DNA of 64,000 nt from assembly GCF_000800255.1 (NCBI RefSeq), contig NZ_CP009747.1:3224001-3288000 (forward strand), in the 5' to 3' direction. This document shows, piece after piece, positions 27,010-36,084 of this stretch. Positions within the stretch are counted from its first letter, which is position 1, and each line of letters begins with the position of its first letter. A program made the translations under genes and the position numbers. Below the pieces are notes generated by a model that did not search any database, had not been told where the DNA came from, and was given only the letters and a program-made list of their open reading frames with translations. Source of the DNA: Pseudomonas parafulva. Lineage in GTDB: Bacteria > Pseudomonadota > Gammaproteobacteria > Pseudomonadales > Pseudomonadaceae.

Positions 27010-30000
27010 TCAAGTGTTCCAGGTCTTGAGCTCCACCAGCTTGAGCAATTCGTCGTCGAAACCGTCGTACAGGGCGGGCAGCACTTCCGCGGCAGCATCC
27101 GCGCCGAAGTCGTCCGCCAATTGCACGATCCATTTGCCGTACGGCACCTTTTGCAACACGATGCCCTGCGCCTGCGGTTGCTGGCCCAACAGGCCGCGCA
27201 AGGACTGCGACACGCGGCCGAGCACCCGCCCCAAAGCGCCGCTGGAAGCGAACAGCCCCAGCGCGCCCACGCCCAGTTGGGTGTAGAACGCGGCACGGTC
27301 GCCATCTTTCCAGGCTTGCCCCGCACTGAAGAACGATCTCACCGCGCACCCGATGCCCACCAGCATGTTCGCTGGCGGAATAGGGATGGTCAGCAGCCCC
27401 GCCGCGACGATCACCCACTCGACCACCAGCGACGAGACCCGCTCCGCCACGCTGGTGCTATGGCGATCGGCATCGGCGATCAGACGCCGCACTCGGGGCG
27501 CCAGATCGTCGGCCAGGTCGCGCAACGGCTCATCCCGGTAAGCCTGAATGGCGCGCATCACCACCTCGTGGCCCCCATCACCGTCGCGCATGAACCGTTG
27601 ATGCAGGCTGCCGATCCTGGGCTGATTGCGCCAGGAGGCACGGGCGTAGAAATAATCGCCCAGCCGATCTTCGCGCCAGCGTTGGGCCAAGTGCGTTCGG
27701 GAACGATAGGCCGGACCCTGGGCGACGTCTGGCAGGTAGAGCGCTTCCCCGGCCTCGGGTTTGGAGGCGCGGTACAACCGGTAGGCGCCTTCGATCCGAC
27801 AGCCGTCCAGCCTCAAGTCGACCACCGCGAAGTCGTCGGCGATCTGCGGCGTGGCCAGACTCTCGACGCCCTCGAGCAGCCAACCGGCGACCTGTTCCGG
27901 GATCTGCCCCTGCATCCGTTGACACAGCAGGTCGCGGCGCATCTTCAGCGACACCAGCAACCGGTGCAACTCACGCTGGCGCGTGTAGTCCGGCGCCGCA
28001 GGGTCGAGGTAGCGATCTTTGAGCAACTCGATGTAGCGCTCACCGAGCCTGGCGCTGCGAACATAACTGGCCAACACGACACGATCCAGATGCGAAACAT
28101 CCTGGCCGAGCCGGGTGGTGGAATCGATCCGTGCAAACTGAGCGAAGTTGTAACTGGTGTCATGGCCTTTTATGACCAGTTCGGTGAGGCTCAGGCTGCG
28201 ATCCTCGTCCAAATGCACGGTCACCTGGTCCGGATCGATGTGCCCTGCCCGATTGCCGGGCAAGCTATTGACGTACTGGCTCACCTCGTGCCGAGCATAG
28301 TCCTGAAAACTGACCATGGGCGTCGCGAGGCGGTATACCGCCAACACCTGTTCCAGCTCTTGATCGGTATCGCCGAGCGCTCGGCGCAGCTCGACGCTCG
28401 CCTCGAGGTACCACGGTGGCGTTGACGCCAGCAGATCCTCGGGCATGGCCTGGCAGCGTCGCGCGCGCACGGCGTGCAGCACCTGCGACCATGCCTGTGA
28501 ATCGATCCAATGCACGTCGACGGTCTGCGGCGTCCACAGCGTCGGCTTGCGAACGACCTCGGCAAGCTGGCGCGACAGCGCCTCGCGGTCAGCCAGCGCC
28601 GATTGCTCCACCAGGTACTCCACCCCCGATGCCTGGGCCGTCCAGCCTCCCACGGCCAAGGACAGCGCGGTGAACGATGGGTAGACGAGAAAATCGCCAT
28701 CGGGCGAACCCGGCGCGTAGAGCAGATGCGTGCTGCCATCGGTCAGGTACAGCAGGTGCTTGAGTGGGGACGTCGCCTGATCGATGCGCAACAGCCCGGC
28801 CTTGATGCCCCGCTGCGCCATCTGGTCGGCGGCGGCGGCCTCGATCAGGTCGCAGGCAGAGGCAGCCGCGCCTTGGAATCGCGCCGCGCAACTGGCCAGC
28901 GCCAGGCGTGCAGCAATGGCGGCTTGCACGTCGAGCTGGGTCTGTTCGTGCTGATACAACTGCTTGAGCGCCTCGATGTAACGCACGCGCAAATCGAGGG
29001 TGTCGATCATGCGCTGTATGCTGGCGGCGTCCAATGCCGGTGCCAACAGGGGATCGAGCACCTTGACCGCCAGACGCCCGCCCCGGTAGCCACCGCGCAA
29101 CGCCCAGCGCAGCAGCGTCGTGCGGCCACTGTCGGCGACCGGGTCGGTCGTGGCGAACCGGCGTTCGATTTCGAGCTGAACCGTCGAGGGGTCCAGAGTC
29201 AGCTCCAGGTTCTTCTGCAGGTAATCGGACACGGCCTGCTGCGCGTAGGCATCGACACTGGCCAGCGTCCCCAGATGCGCGACGCACTGCTGCTCGGCCT
29301 GCAGCATCTGCTGTTCGAGCTGGACATAGCGCTCCAGGTCATCGCCGCGCAGGTTGCGCCGCCATTGCGGCAGCAGGCTGTGGCGATAGGCGGCCATCTG
29401 TGCGGCGGCATACTGCTGCGCCTGGGCGACGAACGCATCCAGGCGCGCGGCGGCATCCCACTGGGCGACAGTCTGGACGGTGTCGGCCTGCCGTTGCAAC
29501 GCCCTGCTCGACAGCATCGCTTGCACCTGACCCAGATCCTCCACCACCGTCTTGTACAGCGACCGCTCCAGCGGTTCGAATTCCAGGTCGCAATCCTGTG
29601 CGTCAAGCAGGTGTTGCCGATTGGCCTCGCTCAGCAGTTCGAACCAAACGCCGCCCTCCAACAACGCGGCCCGCAGGTGCCGGGCCACGCGCTTGGGCTG
29701 AGCGTCGAACCACACGCCGGTGGCCACGCAGTGCACCAGCAGATCGGTCGGCGCCACGTCGTCCTCCGGGTCATGGATACCGGCGTAGGTTCCTGGGAGT
29801 GCAATGCGCTGCTGGCCCACCACCAACCACACCCGTTGCAGTTCGCAGGCCTCCCCCCGCGTCAACAGCAACGCCTCGATAGCCTCCCTTTCGCTCTGGC
29901 GGGTGTGCACGAAGGCCAACTCTTCGAGATCGACCAGGCGCAACAGCAGCGACGCCAATGAGGCCGTGTTCAGCTTGATCACCGAGTGGGTTGCCCACCA

Positions 30001-30228
30001 CTGCGCCAGCGCGGCGCTGCGACCTGACCGCGCCGCGTCCAGGCCCTCGACTTCGTCAAGCGCGGGAGCAATCGTGTGCAAATGAGGGGCGGTGCGCAAA
30101 CAGCGCTGCACCTGCGAGCAGCACCTGGCCAGCTCCAGCAGCAGGTCCTCACGCGGCGTCTGCGTATCGACCGCCGCCTGACCATCAGGCCCTTGGGGAA
30201 AAAGCTCGAAACCGAGTGAATCAATCAT
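27010..30228 (-). CDS. Large dermonecrotic-toxin-like (DUF6543-type) protein
   Basis: A 1072-aa protein without a signal peptide. It is mostly helical, with scattered motifs seen in large Pseudomonas dermonecrotic-toxin-like proteins: a central domain of about 200 residues (roughly 480-700, including LKHLLYLTDGSTHLLYAPGSPDGDFLVYPSF), repeated RELHRLLVSLKMRRDLLCQRM-like helices, and a C-terminal hydrophobic stretch (about 931-1005) with the IPIPPANMLVGIG and AWKDGDRAAF pattern common in that family. It is shorter than many relatives and ends soon after the hydrophobic part, so no separate C-terminal effector domain is visible. The ATG at 30228 has GGAGCG upstream. No secretion, immunity or chaperone gene is adjacent. 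The family assignment is by remembered resemblance. Confidence 0.65.
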   Translation of the reverse strand: MIDSLGFELFPQGPDGQAAVDTQTPREDLLLELARCCSQVQRCLRTAPHLHTIAPALDEVEGLDAARSGRSAALAQWWATHSVIKLNTASLASLLLRLVDLEELAFVHTRQSEREAIEALLLTRGEACELQRVWLVVGQQRIALPGTYAGIHDPEDDVAPTDLLVHCVATGVWFDAQPKRVARHLRAALLEGGVWFELLSEANRQHLLDAQDCDLEFEPLERSLYKTVVEDLGQVQAMLSSRALQRQADTVQTVAQWDAAARLDAFVAQAQQYAAAQMAAYRHSLLPQWRRNLRGDDLERYVQLEQQMLQAEQQCVAHLGTLASVDAYAQQAVSDYLQKNLELTLDPSTVQLEIERRFATTDPVADSGRTTLLRWALRGGYRGGRLAVKVLDPLLAPALDAASIQRMIDTLDLRVRYIEALKQLYQHEQTQLDVQAAIAARLALASCAARFQGAAASACDLIEAAAADQMAQRGIKAGLLRIDQATSPLKHLLYLTDGSTHLLYAPGSPDGDFLVYPSFTALSLAVGGWTAQASGVEYLVEQSALADREALSRQLAEVVRKPTLWTPQTVDVHWIDSQAWSQVLHAVRARRCQAMPEDLLASTPPWYLEASVELRRALGDTDQELEQVLAVYRLATPMVSFQDYARHEVSQYVNSLPGNRAGHIDPDQVTVHLDEDRSLSLTELVIKGHDTSYNFAQFARIDSTTRLGQDVSHLDRVVLASYVRSARLGERYIELLKDRYLDPAAPDYTRQRELHRLLVSLKMRRDLLCQRMQGQIPEQVAGWLLEGVESLATPQIADDFAVVDLRLDGCRIEGAYRLYRASKPEAGEALYLPDVAQGPAYRSRTHLAQRWREDRLGDYFYARASWRNQPRIGSLHQRFMRDGDGGHEVVMRAIQAYRDEPLRDLADDLAPRVRRLIADADRHSTSVAERVSSLVVEWVIVAAGLLTIPIPPANMLVGIGCAVRSFFSAGQAWKDGDRAAFYTQLGVGALGLFASSGALGRVLGRVSQSLRGLLGQQPQAQGIVLQKVPYGKWIVQLADDFGADAAAEVLPALYDGFDDELLKLVELKTWNT

Positions 30229-30475
30229 CGCCGACGCTCCGCTGTGGAAAGTCGCGATGGTGAGCACCGCGCCGCCAGGAGTCAGTCGGGAAGCGCTGCC
30301 GACTTTTACCCCAGAGGTAAAGGTGAATGTCGCAAGACGCTATTTTTCCCGATGGATCAGAGGCTTATCCTGCGCATCGTTGGGTCGCGCGAACGGCACC
30401 ATCCCCCTCCGTCGTTCGCCTGTCCCAGGTTCACCGACGTTGATTTTGAAGCTCCTTGATCTGACGTCTCGATTG

Positions 30476-30502
30476 GCCGCTGCCCGTGCAGCGGCTTTTT
30501 TT
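30476..30502 (+). terminator. Intrinsic terminator on plus strand without an upstream gene
   Basis: GCCGCTG-loop-CAGCGGC followed by TTTTTTT is a textbook rho-independent terminator in plus orientation. There is no plus-strand gene between 27009 and this point, so it probably ends an unannotated transcript or is fortuitously placed between two minus-strand genes. The region 30229-30475 otherwise shows only a TTTACC/GGTAAA dyad near 30304-30320 and no gene. Confidence 0.6.
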
Positions 30503-30515
30503 CGTCTTCGCGGCG

Positions 30516-31433
30516 CTACTGATCGGCGGGATAGCGCTCAAGATTGGCCATCATCTGCTGCAACGCCTGCAAGCTGTCTTCAGGGTGCACGGCGCCGTCG
30601 AAATCGCCGATCTGCGCCCAATGCTCGGCCACCTGCTCCGGGGTAAAGCCAGCGTTCGGGTCGAAACCCACCCCCAGGCTACGCTCCCAGCGCACCTTGC
30701 CCACCCATCCACCGCCCACTTCGTACAACTGGCCGCTGTCCTGGCACTGTTCGCTGCCCAAATACACCACCAGCGGGCTGACCAGCTCGGGCCGCAGCCG
30801 CTCGAACACCTGCGGCGCAATCAGACCCTCGGTCATGCGCGTCCCCCCAGTAGGGGCGATGGCATTGACCAGAATGCCGTGCTTGCGGCCTTCCAGGGCC
30901 AGGGTGCGGGTCAGGCCGTACAGGCCGAGCTTGGCCATGGCGTAATTGGCCTGACCGAAGTTGCCGTAGATGCCAGAGGTAGACGCGGTGAAGATCACCC
31001 GACCCCAGTTCTGCCCGCGCAGGTGCGGCCAGGCGGCATGGGTCACTCGATAGGCACCTTCGACATGGACGCGGTATACCGGGTCCCAGTCGGCCGCGTC
31101 CATCTTGTGGAAGGTCTTGTCGCGCAGGATGCCGGCGTTGTTCACCAGCACGTCGAGGCGCCCGAAGCTGTCCAGGGCCTGCTCGACGATGCGCGCGCCG
31201 TCGGTCACCGAGTCGTGGTTGGCCACCGCCTGACCGCCCGCAGCGCGAATGTCCTCGACCACACGGTCGGCTGCCGAGGCGCTGGCGCCTTCGCCGTGGG
31301 TGGAGCCGCCCAGGTCGTTGACCACCACCCGTGCCCCGCGCGCAGCGAACAGCCGCGCGTGGGCCCGGCCCAGGCCGCCGCCGGCCCCCGTGACGATGAC
31401 CACACGGTCTTGCAGGCTGATCGGCTCGCTCAT
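30516..31433 (-). CDS. SDR-family oxidoreductase (MFE-2-like 3-hydroxyacyl-CoA dehydrogenase)
   Basis: A 305-aa short-chain dehydrogenase: NAD-binding VVIVTGAGGGLGRAHARLFAARGA, NNAG in VLVNNAGILRDKTF, catalytic Ser in FTASTSGIYGNFGQANY with Tyr and Lys following (YAMAKLG). Features such as GILRDKTFHKM and the extended C-terminal tail are shared with the N-terminal dehydrogenase domain of peroxisomal multifunctional enzyme 2, suggesting a 3-hydroxyacyl-CoA or steroid-like substrate. The ATG at 31433 has GGAG 8 nt upstream; a second ATG at 31439 is possible. Confidence 0.88.
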   Translation of the reverse strand: MSEPISLQDRVVIVTGAGGGLGRAHARLFAARGARVVVNDLGGSTHGEGASASAADRVVEDIRAAGGQAVANHDSVTDGARIVEQALDSFGRLDVLVNNAGILRDKTFHKMDAADWDPVYRVHVEGAYRVTHAAWPHLRGQNWGRVIFTASTSGIYGNFGQANYAMAKLGLYGLTRTLALEGRKHGILVNAIAPTGGTRMTEGLIAPQVFERLRPELVSPLVVYLGSEQCQDSGQLYEVGGGWVGKVRWERSLGVGFDPNAGFTPEQVAEHWAQIGDFDGAVHPEDSLQALQQMMANLERYPADQ

Positions 31434-31550
31434 GCTCATGGCTCCAGGCAGGACAGGAAAGCCTGGAGTGTCGGTCAGCACCGGGCGACGGACAATCAAG
31501 CGCACTCGCCCTGAATGACCGTCGATAACACCCAGCGATGATCGCCGCGC

Positions 31551-32456
31551 TCAGGACCAGGCCACCCGCTGCGGCAGCCACTTCAACGGCTGCTCGCGAA
31601 ACGCCAGGTAATGACGCAGCACCTGCGCCGGCGCCTCGGTATGCGGGAAGTGGCCGATGCCCGGCAGCAACACGGCGTCGGCCTCGGGCAGCAATTGCCG
31701 GTAGCGCTCCACCACGCGCGCGCCGTGCAACGGATCGACCGCGCCCTGGATCAGCCGCAGCGGCACACCTGGCGCTTGCAACGCGTCCACCCAGCGCTGC
31801 CGGTATCGATGACGCTCCGGCACCCAAGCCATCAGCTTGTGCAGAATGCGTGTGCCACGGTTGGACAGCAGCAGGCTCCAGCAGTCGTCCAGCGCACTTT
31901 CGCTGGGGTGCGTGCACGGTCCGTACAACTGGCTGACCGTGTCGACCAGGTCGTCACGCCCGAACGAGCGCGCCACGAGCCAGCCCAGCGGACTGAGCAG
32001 CAGTTTGTGGATCAGCGGCGAAGGACACAGTTCAGGGAACAACGGGCTGTTGAGCAAGGCGCAACTGGCGATGTTCGCCCGGCCTTCGTGGTGACGCGCC
32101 AGCAGTTCCTGGGCGACGCTGCCGCCATAGTCGTGGGCCAGCAGGTGCACCGGCTGGACGATGCGCAGGTGCTCGAGCAGTGCCTGTTGCAGGTCGGCCT
32201 GCTCGATCAGGCTGTAGCGGTGATCGAGCGGCTTGGCCGAATCGCCGAAGCCCAGCATGTCGCACGCCACCACGCGAAAGCGCTGCGCCAAGGGTGCCCA
32301 CAGGTAGTGCCAGTCCCAACTGGCGGTAGGAAATCCGTGCAGCAGCAGCAAGGGCGCGCCCTGCCCTGCTGTCCAATAACGAATGCTCTGGCCCCGAAAG
32401 ATGAAACTGCGCCCACGGGTACGCCAGACGCACAATGGAATCTCGGCCAAAGGCAT
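31551..32456 (-). CDS. Alpha/beta hydrolase (epoxide hydrolase / dehalogenase-like)
   Basis: A 301-aa hydrolase: oxyanion motif LLLLHGFPTASWDW (about residue 42), nucleophile elbow LLAHDYGGSVAQ with Asp (about residue 115), a cap domain, and a terminal His in LPGIGHFPHTE. An Asp nucleophile in HDYGG places it with epoxide hydrolases and haloalkane dehalogenases rather than esterases. It follows the SDR gene's direction with a 117-nt gap. The chosen ATG gives the family start; the frame extends upstream without support. Confidence 0.87.
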   Translation of the reverse strand: MPLAEIPLCVWRTRGRSFIFRGQSIRYWTAGQGAPLLLLHGFPTASWDWHYLWAPLAQRFRVVACDMLGFGDSAKPLDHRYSLIEQADLQQALLEHLRIVQPVHLLAHDYGGSVAQELLARHHEGRANIASCALLNSPLFPELCPSPLIHKLLLSPLGWLVARSFGRDDLVDTVSQLYGPCTHPSESALDDCWSLLLSNRGTRILHKLMAWVPERHRYRQRWVDALQAPGVPLRLIQGAVDPLHGARVVERYRQLLPEADAVLLPGIGHFPHTEAPAQVLRHYLAFREQPLKWLPQRVAWS

Positions 32457-32644
32457 CGGAATAGTCCCGCTGGTCAGGTAATGACGGTGTCGATGAAGAT
32501 GTACGACAAGGCTGCGTTCATTGCATTGCACCTCGGCACTTGCATGTGCTCTCTGTGTCGAGGCCCAGTCTAGTCAGGCCCTCACGCGGCGAAACTTGCC
32601 TTGGCAGCCAGCTTGATGACCGTGCGGGACAGTCGCACGAACGG

Positions 32645-33331
32645 TCACAGCAGGTGCAACAGCAAGGGCGCGGCGAACAAGTTGAGCAGACCGGTGAGCA
32701 CCATCACCAGCCCCGCCACCGAGCCCTCTTCGCCGCCCACCTCATGGGCGCGGCTGACCCCGGCGCCGTGGGCGCCAACGCCATAGAGGGCGCCTCGCGC
32801 CAAGGGCGTGCGCAGCGGCAGCACCTTGAGCAACACGCCGCCGAACAGCGCCCCCAGCACGCCGGTGAACAGCACGAACACAGCCGTCAGTTCCGGCACA
32901 CCGCCCAGGTCGTGGGCCATCGGCATGGCGAAGGGCGTGGTGATCGAACGCGGCAGCAACGAACGACTGACCGCATCGTCCAGCGCCAGCAGGTGCGCCA
33001 GGCCCCAGGAACTGCCGATAGAGGCCAGGCTACCGGCGAGCATCCCCAGCAACAGCGCCGGCCAGTGCCGGGCCAGCATCGCCCGCTGCTGCCAGATCGG
33101 CACAGCGAAGGCCACCGTCACTGGGCCGAGCACGCCGACCAGCCACTGGGTGTCGCGCGCATAGTCGGCATACGCGGTGTGCAGCGGCACCGCCACCGCC
33201 AACAGCAGGACCGGCACCAGCACCAGCGGCGACAGCAGGTAGCGCCCGGTGCGCCCGTACAGCCAGCGGCTGAACAGGTAGGCCAGCAAGGTCAGCGCCA
33301 GCCAGAACAGCGACATCGGCTCAAGATTCAT
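32645..33331 (-). CDS. LrgB/CidB-family membrane protein
   Basis: A 228-aa polytopic protein (about six helices) with the LrgB signatures LGPVTVAFAVPIWQQ, LLPRSITTPFAMPMA and ALYGVGAHGAGVSRA. LrgB-type proteins act with LrgA-type holin-like partners in cell-lysis control or in metabolite (pyruvate/glycolate) transport. It overlaps the lrgA-like gene by 11 nt, so translation is coupled. Confidence 0.94.
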   Translation of the reverse strand: MNLEPMSLFWLALTLLAYLFSRWLYGRTGRYLLSPLVLVPVLLLAVAVPLHTAYADYARDTQWLVGVLGPVTVAFAVPIWQQRAMLARHWPALLLGMLAGSLASIGSSWGLAHLLALDDAVSRSLLPRSITTPFAMPMAHDLGGVPELTAVFVLFTGVLGALFGGVLLKVLPLRTPLARGALYGVGAHGAGVSRAHEVGGEEGSVAGLVMVLTGLLNLFAAPLLLHLL

Positions 33332-33707
33332 GGCGCAGGCTCCAGCGGCACACCAGTTCCACCGTGGCAGCGGTGACCACCATCACCAGCAGGGTGCTCA
33401 AGGCGATCACCAGTAGAATCCGCCACCCCTCGCTGCGTACCAGACTGCCGTAATCGAGCAGGCTCATCAGCGCAGGGATGAAGAACAGCAGCATCTGCGC
33501 CATCAGCCAGCCGGCGCCACGCTGCAAGGTGCCGGGCTGCACGGCGCCGATGGCGAACAGCACCAGCAGCAGCGCCATGCCCATGACACCGGCCGGAATC
33601 GGCCAGCCGGACCAGGCTGCCAACCGGCCGCCGATCAGGTACAGCACGAACAGCACGGCGAGTTCGCCGAGCAGGCGCAACAACGGGGTGGAGCGGGAAA
33701 GATTCAT
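33321..33707 (-). CDS. LrgA/CidA-family holin-like protein
   Basis: A 128-aa protein with four predicted helices and the family features YLIGGRLAAWSGWPIPAGVMGMALL and FFIPALMSLLDYG. First gene of the lrgAB-like pair, divergent from a LysR regulator 96 nt away, the arrangement of cidR-cidAB. Expected role: holin-like partner of the LrgB protein. Confidence 0.93.
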   Translation of the reverse strand: MNLSRSTPLLRLLGELAVLFVLYLIGGRLAAWSGWPIPAGVMGMALLLVLFAIGAVQPGTLQRGAGWLMAQMLLFFIPALMSLLDYGSLVRSEGWRILLVIALSTLLVMVVTAATVELVCRWSLRHES

Positions 33708-33781
33708 AGTGGGATCCTCGACATGCGCGCATTGTAGAAAGCCGCTGCCCAGGCCAGAAGCGAATTGTTAGACTGCCTACC

Positions 33782-33796
33782 ATTCCAAAATGGAAT
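33782..33796. promoter_or_regulatory. Palindromic operator between lrgAB and LysR gene
   Basis: ATTCCA-AAA-TGGAAT is a perfect 6-bp dyad located 8-22 nt upstream of the LysR start codon and about 75 nt from lrgA. Its placement over the regulator's own leader suggests autorepression as well as control of the divergent pair. LysR binding is inferred. Confidence 0.55.
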
Positions 33797-33803
33797 TCAA
33801 GAG

Positions 33804-34697
33804 ATGGACTTCAAACAGCTCCGCAGCTTCATCGAGGTGGTCAACCGAGGCGGCTTCACCCAGGCCGCGCTGACGCTGCATATCAGTCAGTCGGCGGTGA
33901 GCAAGCAGGTGGCACAGCTTGAGGCCGATCTCGGCCAGCCCCTGCTGGAACGCCAGGGCTCGCAACTTCACCTCACGGCCGCCGGGCGCATCGTGCTCGA
34001 GCGTGGCGAAGCCCTGTGGCGTGGGCGCCAGGCCTTACTCACCGAACTCGACGACCTCAGCCAACTGGCCCGCGGCGAACTGCGCCTGGGCTTGCCGGTG
34101 ATCGGCGGGGAAGCGCTGTTCGCCAGCCTGTTCGCCGAGTACCGGCGGCGCTACCCGAACATCGGCGTGCAATTGATCGAAGGTGGCAGCCGTATCGTCG
34201 AACAGGCCGTGCGCAGTGGCGAACTGGAGTTGGGCGGCAGCGTCACGCCGAGCGACCCGGCATTCGCCCGCCAGCCGTTCTGCAACGAACCGCTCGACGC
34301 GCTGCTGCCGGCCGGGCATGCCCTGGCCGGGCGCGATGGGGTAACGCTGAGCGAGCTGGCAGACACACCGTTCCTGCTCTACGACCGCAGCTTCATGCTC
34401 AATGACAAGCTGCTCAGCGCCTGCCAGCAGGCCGGTTTCACCCCCAAGGAAGGGGGGCGCAGCGGCCAGGCCGACTTCCTCGCCGCCTTGGTCGCCGCTG
34501 GCCAGGGCGTGGTACTGCTGCCCAGCGTGGTCGCCCGCCGCCTGCAGCGCGATGGTGTGGTACGCCTGCCGCTGCTGGCACCGGATCACCTGCGTTGGGA
34601 CATCGCCTTCATCTGGCGCCAAGGCGCTTACCTGTCGCACGCCGCGCAGGCCTGGCTGGACCTGGTGCGCGAGCGTGGGCCGCTGGCGGATCGCTGA
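33804..34697 (+). CDS. LysR-family regulator (CidR-like)
   Basis: A 297-aa LysR protein: HTH in residues 1-60 (FTQAALTLHISQSAVSKQVAQLE) and effector domain about 90-295. The start MDFKQLRSFIEVVNRGGF is typical. Divergent position next to lrgAB makes it the likely regulator of that pair. The ATG at 33804 is preferred over an upstream in-frame start because the upstream stretch covers the operator palindrome. Confidence 0.9.
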   Translation: MDFKQLRSFIEVVNRGGFTQAALTLHISQSAVSKQVAQLEADLGQPLLERQGSQLHLTAAGRIVLERGEALWRGRQALLTELDDLSQLARGELRLGLPVIGGEALFASLFAEYRRRYPNIGVQLIEGGSRIVEQAVRSGELELGGSVTPSDPAFARQPFCNEPLDALLPAGHALAGRDGVTLSELADTPFLLYDRSFMLNDKLLSACQQAGFTPKEGGRSGQADFLAALVAAGQGVVLLPSVVARRLQRDGVVRLPLLAPDHLRWDIAFIWRQGAYLSHAAQAWLDLVRERGPLADR

Positions 34698-34700
34698 AGA

Positions 34701-35156
34701 TCAATCTTTGAGCAACGCCGCCAGTTGCGCCAGCCACGGCTCGGCATCCGCTTCCGGGGTTACTGTCTCGCTGGCGTCCAGGCGCAACATGGGCTGCACT
34801 TCGTGCACGCCCAGTTCGGCGAACAGTTCGCGCATTTGCTCGCCGCCGCCGCAGTAGGTGTCGCCGTAGCTGGAGTCGCCCAGGGCGATGACCGCGCCCG
34901 GCAGCCCGCGCCATTCGCCGGGCAGCACATCGCGCAGGCTGGCATACAACGGCATGAGGTTGTCTGGCAGCTCGCCCATGCCGGTGGTCGAGGTCACGGC
35001 CAGCAAGGCTTCGGGCGCGAAGCCGCGAAGGTCGTCGAGGCTGGCGCGGGCGGCATGCCAGGCCTCAAGACCGGCGGCCTTGAGCAGCGATTCAGCGTGG
35101 CGGGCAACTTCTTCGGCGGTGCCGTACACCGAGCCGGAAATAATGGCGACTTTCAT
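34701..35156 (-). CDS. Flavodoxin (MioC-like)
   Basis: A 151-aa flavodoxin starting KVAIISGSVYGTAEEVARHAE, the FMN phosphate-binding loop, with TSTTGMGELPDN and LGDSSYGDTYCGGGEQM forming the isoalloxazine-binding loops. It is a short-chain, cytoplasmic electron carrier. The ATG at 35156 is the family start; the upstream extension has no support. It converges with the LysR gene 3 nt away. Confidence 0.92.
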   Translation of the reverse strand: MKVAIISGSVYGTAEEVARHAESLLKAAGLEAWHAARASLDDLRGFAPEALLAVTSTTGMGELPDNLMPLYASLRDVLPGEWRGLPGAVIALGDSSYGDTYCGGGEQMRELFAELGVHEVQPMLRLDASETVTPEADAEPWLAQLAALLKD

Positions 35157-35328
35157 CAACAGAGGATTCCGAAACCGAGTAAAAGCGTAGGATACTAGCA
35201 CTCGACGCCGGGAAAATGCCTAATGCTGCCGGTCGTTCAGGCTGGGTAGGGAGTTCGAGCGCGATGACCGCCTGTCCAGCCACCTGAACCTTCGCCAGCA
35301 TTTTCAGTCCATGGCTGCATAAAACTCC

Positions 35329-35961
35329 GTGAAAACGCCCGATTCGAGCCCGATCATGCCAGCCGACGCCCTCCTCACCCAGGATGAGCTGGATTTCATC
35401 CAGGACATGCAGCATGTGCCGCAGTTGAACCAGCCAGCGCCTAGCGCGAGCCTGCTGGTCAACGGCGACCCGCGCCTGCAGCAATTGCTCACTCGCCTGG
35501 TGGCCAGCGAGCAGGTCACGTTGCAGGCACAGTTGGACAACCAGCAGATCAGTATTCCCCTGCAATTGGTCGAGGACGAATTCCACGCGGTGCACCTGCA
35601 ACTGGGCTCCCCGGAAATCTACGAAGAAGGCCCCAGGCTGCGGCCCTGGCGCCTGTCGCTGGACCCGCCCACGGCCCTGCTCGATGCACAGGGCAAGTCC
35701 AGCACGCTGTGGGTACGCGACATCTCGTTCAAAGGGGTGCTGCTGGAAGTGCGCGGAAAGCGCCCGCCACCGGCTCGCTTCGAGCTGTTCTTCGCCCCGT
35801 GCGGGCTGCAACCGATCGCCTTGATCGGCACGCTGCGCCGGTGCATCGACGCCGACCTGGCCGCCTACGACCTGGCCCACAGCGCGCCTGATGAAATTGA
35901 CCGGCTGCGCGAATACATCCTGCAGGCGCATCCCGAATTGAACGCCCGCACCTCGGCCTGA
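35329..35961 (+). CDS. PilZ-domain c-di-GMP binding protein
   Basis: A 210-aa protein with a YcgR-like N-terminal part (about residues 10-110) and a C-terminal PilZ domain (about 105-190). The D-x-S-x-x-G signature is visible in WVRDISFKGVLLEV; the upstream arginine motif is present only loosely in RLRPWRLSLD. This points to cyclic-di-GMP sensing. The start is uncertain: GTG at 35329 or ATG at 35356. It is divergent from the flavodoxin gene; its target system is not evident. Confidence 0.8.
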   Translation: MKTPDSSPIMPADALLTQDELDFIQDMQHVPQLNQPAPSASLLVNGDPRLQQLLTRLVASEQVTLQAQLDNQQISIPLQLVEDEFHAVHLQLGSPEIYEEGPRLRPWRLSLDPPTALLDAQGKSSTLWVRDISFKGVLLEVRGKRPPPARFELFFAPCGLQPIALIGTLRRCIDADLAAYDLAHSAPDEIDRLREYILQAHPELNARTSA

Positions 35962-36084
35962 CCAATCACCTCGACGGCTGTCATACTCCGCGCCCGATTC
36001 TTGCATACCAGCCTGCGTCGCCCACCACCCCGGGCACAGGCCAGGGGCCGGCTACCCGCCAGCCCCGTCGTCAGGAGATACACG

